Part shown: positions 58,309-64,000 of the stretch, one piece after another | Numbering within the stretch: the stretch's first letter is position 1 | How the letters are laid out: each line of letters begins with the position of its first letter | NCBI GenBank assembly: GCA_949752745.1 | Contig: CATKHT010000079.1 | Span: 27,780-91,779, forward strand | Direction of reading: 5' to 3' | DNA: 64,000 nucleotides | Source of the DNA: Protula sp. h YS-2021 | Lineage: Eukaryota > Annelida > Polychaeta > Sabellida > Serpulidae | Made by a program: the position numbers and the translations under genes | Notes under the pieces: model-generated | Told to the model about the DNA's origin: nothing | The model's input: only the letters and a program-made list of their open reading frames with translations | Databases searched by the model: none

Positions 58309-59779
58309 TCGTAACAGAAAAAAAAAACGTATCAACGCTCAAAGGTAATCTATGTCTGGTACTTGTAACGACTCTCATCTCTTGAAAATTGACCAAAGGA
58401 CATAAAGATATTCAAAAGCCAACCACATTTTACTGCCCACCTTTGAAATTTTCATGAAAATTCATTTTATGCTTGTCCAGTGTTACCAAGATGGCCAAAG
58501 GAGAACTTTCACGGAGCGATGACCACTGTTTTTGTAGCTGTCTATACGAGGACATACAAAGGCGTTGTTTAGGAGTAATTCTGCTGGAGCTGCGAACCAT
58601 GTAGTTTCATCTATCACTTTAATTACACTGCAAGATCTTTTTGGGTATGTTTAATTGTTTAATAGTTAAGCCGTGTATTTTTTCAATGTGTGTTAAAGTA
58701 CCCACACACAGCGTCAAGTTTTCTCTCAGAGAAAAAGATTTTTCTCTCTGTAAGCGCATAACTTCCAGTGTGCATAGCGTTTTTCAATTAAATGGCAAAC
58801 TGGGATCCAAAACCCTGATCCATATGTGATGTTAATACGTCATGATCATGGTTAATGAGAATGATTATACTCTTATCATACAGTGATTTAAACAGGCTAA
58901 ATTGCACTAAACCTGCTTTAATCAACCTGGCTTTAAACAAGGTAAAGCCAGGTTCAGCTAAGCCACGCAGGTTTGGCTTAAATCAGTTAGCTGCTGTCTG
59001 GACAGAATCGACGTTCAACTGGGTTTAAGTATAGCACACTGTTAATAGAAATTATTAAGTCTTTTCAAACTCCAACAAAATAATGATTTGATTTCATTGA
59101 ATGACAGGGCATTTTTAAATTTTTGTGAAAAAAACCTTTGTTTTCTTGTCTTTTGCCATTTGCTTTTGAAATGAATTATATTGAATTCTTTTCAATTTTT
59201 TGCTGTTTGTTTGTTTGTTTTTGTTCCTGCATTTTTCCTTGGAAAATGAATAACAAATGCAGTTATTTTTCTAAAATATCTTAATTTCTTTTTACACGTT
59301 TTCCGTGAAATTTTGGCTTTAACGGTATTTGCTGAAGTTGACAGTAGATATGTATTAACTGCTTTAGTTGACTTCACTGTAAAATAGGACAATTCCAAAT
59401 ACTATGCTATATTATACACTGTGTTATACTGTACACTATGGGGTTATCTGCATGGGGTAAATTGTACAGCAAGAGCGCAGTTAGTTGATATGAAATAAAA
59501 GTACAGTAAACTGTAACCCGAAAGGTTTGAGGAGATTGCATTTTCTGACCAGAAATATATAAAATTTACAAAGTAATAGCACACAAACAGATTACTCAAT
59601 GAAATGTATATTTTCAGACAAGAAAAGTTTCGCCATTACGCTAAAACATTTCAGATAATCTCCGGAATACATTTTAATAAGGCACACTATACTTCGTCTC
59701 CGTGCCCAGGGTCCGCTTAGTATTATATGTGTTACCACGTGCGTGAAAAACGCAGAGAAAAAAGGGTTATCTAAATAGA
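58309..59779. other. Region without a supported gene
   Basis: No exon supported. Contains a short hairpin at 58924-58954 and scattered short ORFs without family matches. Confidence 0.5.
58924..58954. repeat. Perfect 12-bp hairpin
   Basis: aacctggcttta and taaagccaggtt separated by 7 bases. Further copies of the cctg-cttta / aagc-cagg words flank it, so it may be the core of a larger decayed palindrome. Confidence 0.8.
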
Positions 59780-60690
59780 TTATCTCTCGGGCAGAAACAG
59801 ATTAAAACTTAACGAAAATAGAAAGGAATTCGTCATTTTCGGCAAGCAAAGACAGCGGGAAAACATTGCCTTTAAAACCATTGAAATGGGCAACGATACA
59901 ATATTTGCCAGTACATCTGTCCGGAACCTTGGTGTTATATTGGACCAGGAGCTTAAAATGTCGGAACAGATAAAACACCTTACTAAAACATGCTATATGA
60001 ACATTCGAATGGTAGGGTCAGTGAGGAAATACCTAACTATAGAAGCCACTAAATCCATTGTACAAGCCTTCGTCACTTCACGTCTGGACTTATGCAATAG
60101 TCTTCTATTTGGAATTACAGATGATTCATTAACGAAATTACAGCGTATACAAAACAACGCCGCAAGGTTAATTCTTGGCTTAAGAAACACGATCATAGCA
60201 CTCAAGCTCTCAGACAACTTCAATGGCTGCCAGGATAATAAATAAAATAGCCCGAATCACCTTCAAAGTACTAAAGAGAGAAGGTCCTATTTATCTAAAA
60301 GACCTTCTATGCAGGAAAAAATCATACCGCGACTTGAGGTCCAACAACCTTAACCTGCTGGTTGTCCCGCGAACCCACCTGAAAACTGCCGGGGACCGCA
60401 GTTTCAGTATATGCGCACCTAAAATCTGGAATTGCTTGCCGGAGTCGCTTAGGAACTGTAAAACCACAGAGCAGTTCAAAACGGGGTTAAAAACGTGTCT
60501 GTTCGATCGTGCTTTTAAGTGCTCTAGTCTGTAGCTCTAGTCCCCCACACAGTATTAGTACCTGATATTGTCTCTCAGTATTATAGTAATTTTTACATTA
60601 CATAATTATTTACCATGATCTATGTTACTTGCAATTTTATCTCGTTCATGTACAGCGCTATGAGCAAGTATTTGGATATACGCGCTTTAT
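59780..60690 (+). mobile_element. LINE 3' end, CR1/L2-like
   Basis: The plus strand encodes RLKLNENRKEFVIFGKQRQR, STSVRNLGVILDQELKM, SIVQAFVTSRLDLCNSLLFG and LQRIQNNAARLILGL. Then, in other frames, HDHSTQALRQLQWLP and VVPRTHLKTAGDRSFSICAP with KIWNCLPESLRN. These are the C-terminal RT and tail motifs of CR1/L2-group non-LTR elements. The frame shifts near 60.18 kb. A tail like tgtacagcgctatgagcaag and gcgctttataaa near 60.65-60.69 kb matches the usual 3' UTR of such elements. The 5' part is missing. Confidence 0.85.
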
Positions 60691-60790
60691 AAAAGCTCAT
60701 CATGAGGGACGTATGCTTCATGTGCATCATGAGAGACGTGTGCATCATGTGTATCATGAGAGACGTGTGCATAAAGTGTATCGCGAGAAA
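60690..60790. repeat. About 30-bp minisatellite at a LINE 3' end
   Basis: Imperfect repeats of catcatgagagacgtgtgca (unit about 30 bases, three copies) begin where the LINE tail ends. Confidence 0.75.
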
Positions 60791-61239
60791 GGGTTGTGTG
60801 TGGATGTTGGACTCAAGCACAAGGTAATGAGAGGTTATTCCAGGTTATCAATGAACCGTAGCAGTAATATGCATTTGTGAACACCCGTGAACATTTTTTG
60901 GTAAACTTTTTTGTGTGATTATTTTATGGACCTCCTGAGATGATTGCGTATTGAAAGAAAAAAAAAAGTTTACACTTGAAACATTGAATATTTAAGGAGT
61001 AAATTTTTCTTTTTCTAAATCGAACTAATCGAACGAATTTTACACAACATGGTGTTTATAAAAGGTTTTCATTGGTGGTACATTAATCGATGTGAGTCAA
61101 TGGTCTTTGATGTTTTCTTGCTTTTTAGTTTTCTTATGCATCGCCAACATTTATTTATGCATGTGTACGGAGCGGTTCAGTGAGAACGAGCTCACTTTAA
61201 GATGTCGCGACTTCCATAAACTCGCATCCAAGCCATAGG

Positions 61240-61580
61240 CACCTCAGTGGATGGTGCTTTAATACGAGGTTGGCCCGACACTTGGGATGCAGTAATATTA
61301 CTATTTACAGGCCGTGGATGCGTTATCGCAGGAAATATCCTGGACAGATATCGCAGCGGTTATTGTCTCGTTACTACAACGCGTCAGAATCGTTGCATGA
61401 TCGCTTTCGCAGTGCGAAAATAACCGAGGCGGAGCCACGCGGAAACACAGATAACAAAAGAAGTGCAAAAACAATCTGCCGCACGCCTTCAAGAAAACGG
61501 ATATGGGCGTATCGACTACACATCGGAATGGCGTTGACTGACAAAAAACATTGAGATCGAATAGGGGGGAGAGCATTCAC
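61240..61580 (+). mobile_element. Tc1/mariner-like transposase N-terminal relic
   Basis: The plus strand has ARHLGCSNITIYRPWMRYR, resembling the recognition helix of the Tc1 helix-turn-helix. In another frame DRYRSGYCLVTTTRQNRCM follows, which resembles the D-R-x-R-S-G linker and second HTH. Stops and frame changes abound and no DDE part is clear. Confidence 0.55.
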
Positions 61581-62959
61581 AATCAAATGAGGGCCTTGGA
61601 AAATGTGTAATTAGCGACTTGTCGTTTTTAGTCATGAGTCCCGTCTCCAGATAAACCACTCAGATAATTGCCAAATATAAACAGACACAGCGGCAAATGT
61701 TCAGGCACCAGAAAGACAACTTCCAAGTACCTTAATTCCTAACCTTATGCGATTCTATTTGATTGCCAATGGATTGGACGTGACGCTGTTGGCCTATATC
61801 TGGCTTGGCTTGCCCCCTTTTGACGAAAAGTTGATTTTTGGGCCACATTTCGCAAGTAAAATCATATTCTGATTCAGTCTAGACCTGATAGGCAGACTAG
61901 GGTATTTGCAATTCGAAACATTACAGATTCCAGAATAAATAAAATGCCGGAGAAAATGTAACTGTTTCTGAAGAAACTGCTATTTTTAGCATCCACGGTA
62001 GAACAATAGCGAATAATATCTGTGGGTTATAGTGAACGATTCATTAGTTCACATGCACAGCAAGATAAGGACGGCCATTCTGATACAATGTAACGCACGC
62101 CCACAGGTCACAGTCCTGAGAATGGACACTACTTTTCCTAAAGCGACGGCCGAAAGAATCAGAGCGCGATAATTTTGAATTTCTGGATAGGTGATCTAAC
62201 CAATTGCATTTGCCTACTTGAGGTAATCGGATTGAAACTCATCATCTGCTTAAAAAACATGGCGGATTCGAACCAGGGACTTTATAATTGGCATTTTACT
62301 ACTACTTGAGAACAAAATAATATGAGAAGTTTAGGTCTGACCTCCTCAGTGGACAATCCAAATCCCGTATAACATCTCGTGAAGAACTTTTATCTCAAGA
62401 CGCGAGTGCCGATCGTGGCTCCCCAAAACCACTGTAATGATGTTTAAATAAGGAATTTTGTGAGAGCTAATTTATACTTCTCATTAACATGTGACCAACT
62501 AAACTCTCTGATGTTTATTACAGGACAAATAGAAACCAACTGAATGTCTAAAACTTGACCAAGATGTCTTCGAGAGCTGTGTGTATGTAGCTGTGTATTT
62601 TACTCAGTATTAACTTTTTCCTAGTAGCTTCACCCATATGCTATTCCTGCCAAAGCATTGATCATATGACTATTTTTGTAACCTGTGTTACTGCATAAAC
62701 GTGGTTTCGGGAGCGTTGCCTTTCCTCGATTTATCTATTCTATTTTTATTTTGTATAACGTTTCTTCATCCCGCCTCCATTATACCCTTTCTTTCTAGAA
62801 GTCTTTCTAGCAGTTCCGGACAGTGATTGGCCATAAAAATCACAGTCAGATGCTCTAGCCTTGTAGCCAATAAACATTCTAAGGTCAACCAACGATTTAA
62901 GGTTCATACGTCAATCCGACCAAACCACAACATTAGCTTTAGTTGCACTTGAGATCAAA
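61581..62959. other. Region without a supported gene
   Basis: No exon seen. A perfect tRNA B-box sequence (ggttcgaatcc) occurs on the minus strand at about 62263-62273, with no clear A box, perhaps a SINE fragment. Confidence 0.45.
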
Positions 62960-63620
62960 GACAACACCTCACCAACGTCTTTGACGCAACTTTAAACCTA
63001 TTTAACCTAAACGCCGACAAAACTGAAATTTTGTATATTGCTCGAAAATCTGAAAAATAGACTAGAATGCCTACCCATCGATATCGATGGAGCGACGGTT
63101 ATCCCGACCACATCAGCCAAAAATATAGGTATGATCTTCCACCAAACACTGTCACTGCACGAACACATCTTTGCTGTTGTAAGATCTCATTTTATCATTT
63201 ACAAAACATATCAGCTAGTCGTCGATTCATTCCTCAGTCAGCGTGTGAATCACTGATACATGCCCTCGTATCCTCGCGACTGGTTGAAAATTCGACCATG
63301 TAACACCCCTATTAAATTCGTTTCACTAGTTACCAGCTACGGAGAGAATCTTATTTACAATATCCTCCTCACGTTCAGATGCTTCCATGCCACCTGAAAG
63401 CACTGTTATCCGTATATTCACCGAACATATTCACTTAGATCGAACGAAAATGATTTTGAGTATTCTTAAATCGAGAGGAGTCCGATAAGGAAATCGTGCT
63501 TTTAGTACTGTAGCTTCTCAATTATGGAATAAGCTACGTCAAAGTTTGAGGACTGAAAGATCACCTGGGAAATTCAAAACTCTGTTAAAAACACAATTGC
63601 TCAGACACGCATGAAGTTAA
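62960..63620 (+). mobile_element. LINE 3' end, CR1/L2-like, second copy
   Basis: Fragments NADKTEILYIARKSEK, PTTSAKNIGMIFHQTLSLHE, ESLIHALVSSRLVENSTM and FSTVASQLWNKLRQSL, ending LLKTQLLRHA before TGA at about 63614. Same family of motifs as the element at 59.8 kb but more decayed and diverged. Confidence 0.75.
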
Positions 63621-64000
63621 ACCACGTTTAACTGTATGCGTGTCTAGCCGTGTTGCAGCTTTTTCTGGCCTCGAACTATATTCAGTTTTGAATTATTACT
63701 GTGTTTACTAATTTGATGTAATTTTATAAAGAAAAGTTAATTTTTAATTGTGAAAGTGTCGTTGAAATACGAGAGTAATTTTACAAGAATATGATCTAGA
63801 AAAGTGAAATATATATCACTTAACTTTCCAGTTCTGTTTGTTACACGAGCAGTTAGCAGAATTTGTTAACTATGCAGTTAACTTTTGTGAATATGGCCAC
63901 TCTAGTTCATAATGTGCCGATCTGAACGTGTAGTTCTTTGTGATATAAATAGTGCTGTGTAGTGTATTCCTAAGTTGAGGCTTTGTGCTCGCAGCTTTTT

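Noticed and set aside
62255..62300. Possible tRNA gene on the minus strand
   Set aside because: A good B box alone; no A box at tRNA distance and no acceptor stem.

Overview
The window is intron-rich, AT-rich animal DNA. Genes are split into short exons with GT..AG introns and lie among microsatellites, decayed retrotransposons and nested duplications. A globin with the classic two introns, Tx1/L1-like and CR1/L2-like LINE remnants, a BEL/Pao remnant and a Crypton-like recombinase relic together suggest an invertebrate, probably marine. I cannot name the phylum. Almost none of the coding sequence lies in long ORFs. The gene models come from matching splice sites, exon phases and family motifs by eye.

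Layout. (1) 0.3-2.95 kb, minus strand: the 5' part of an XPG/FEN1-superfamily (asteroid/FAM120-like) PIN-domain gene, six exons, running off the left edge. One base appears to be missing in exon 2. (2) 3-9.4 kb: no supported gene; a 112-bp tandem duplication and ATT/TA microsatellites. (3) 9.49-12.9 kb, plus: a decayed PWWP-domain gene whose exon phases are kept but which carries several in-frame stops and frame changes. (4) 15.1-28.2 kb and 28.3-42.6 kb: two tandem copies (blocks A and B) of a 13-14 kb segment, with (GT)n at the junctions. Each carries a member of the same gene family. Block B is the fuller copy: PWWP exons, acidic and low-complexity exons, a broken Crypton-like tyrosine-recombinase (YR) segment and two Myb/SANT-like exons ending in a stop. 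Almost every internal exon is phase 1-1. Skipping the two broken ones leaves an 11-exon frame of 664 codons including the stop. Block A has a further recent 2.27-kb duplication of the PWWP module and has lost the 3' exons. Its 3' end is a higher-order satellite that contains fragments of the gene's own last exon. (5) 44.9-46.0 kb, minus: a Tx1/L1-type LINE end. (6) 50.0-51.8 kb: BEL/Pao pol fragments between two LTR-like repeats in inverted orientation. (7) 54.2-55.1 kb, minus: exons 2 and 3 of a globin gene. (8) 55.3-58.3 kb: an AACGTT/GACGTC-rich region with a tRNA-like SINE head and a long GT tract. (9) 59.8-63.6 kb, plus: two LINE ends and a Tc1-like transposase relic.

The most interesting system is the three-copy PWWP / Crypton-recombinase / Myb-like family at 9.5-42 kb. 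PWWP domains read chromatin. Crypton recombinases have been domesticated before in animals (KCTD1, QRICH1, ZMYM2-type proteins). The combination here, with repeated loss of single exons from a skip-tolerant architecture and amplification of the last exon into a satellite, is not one I recognise.
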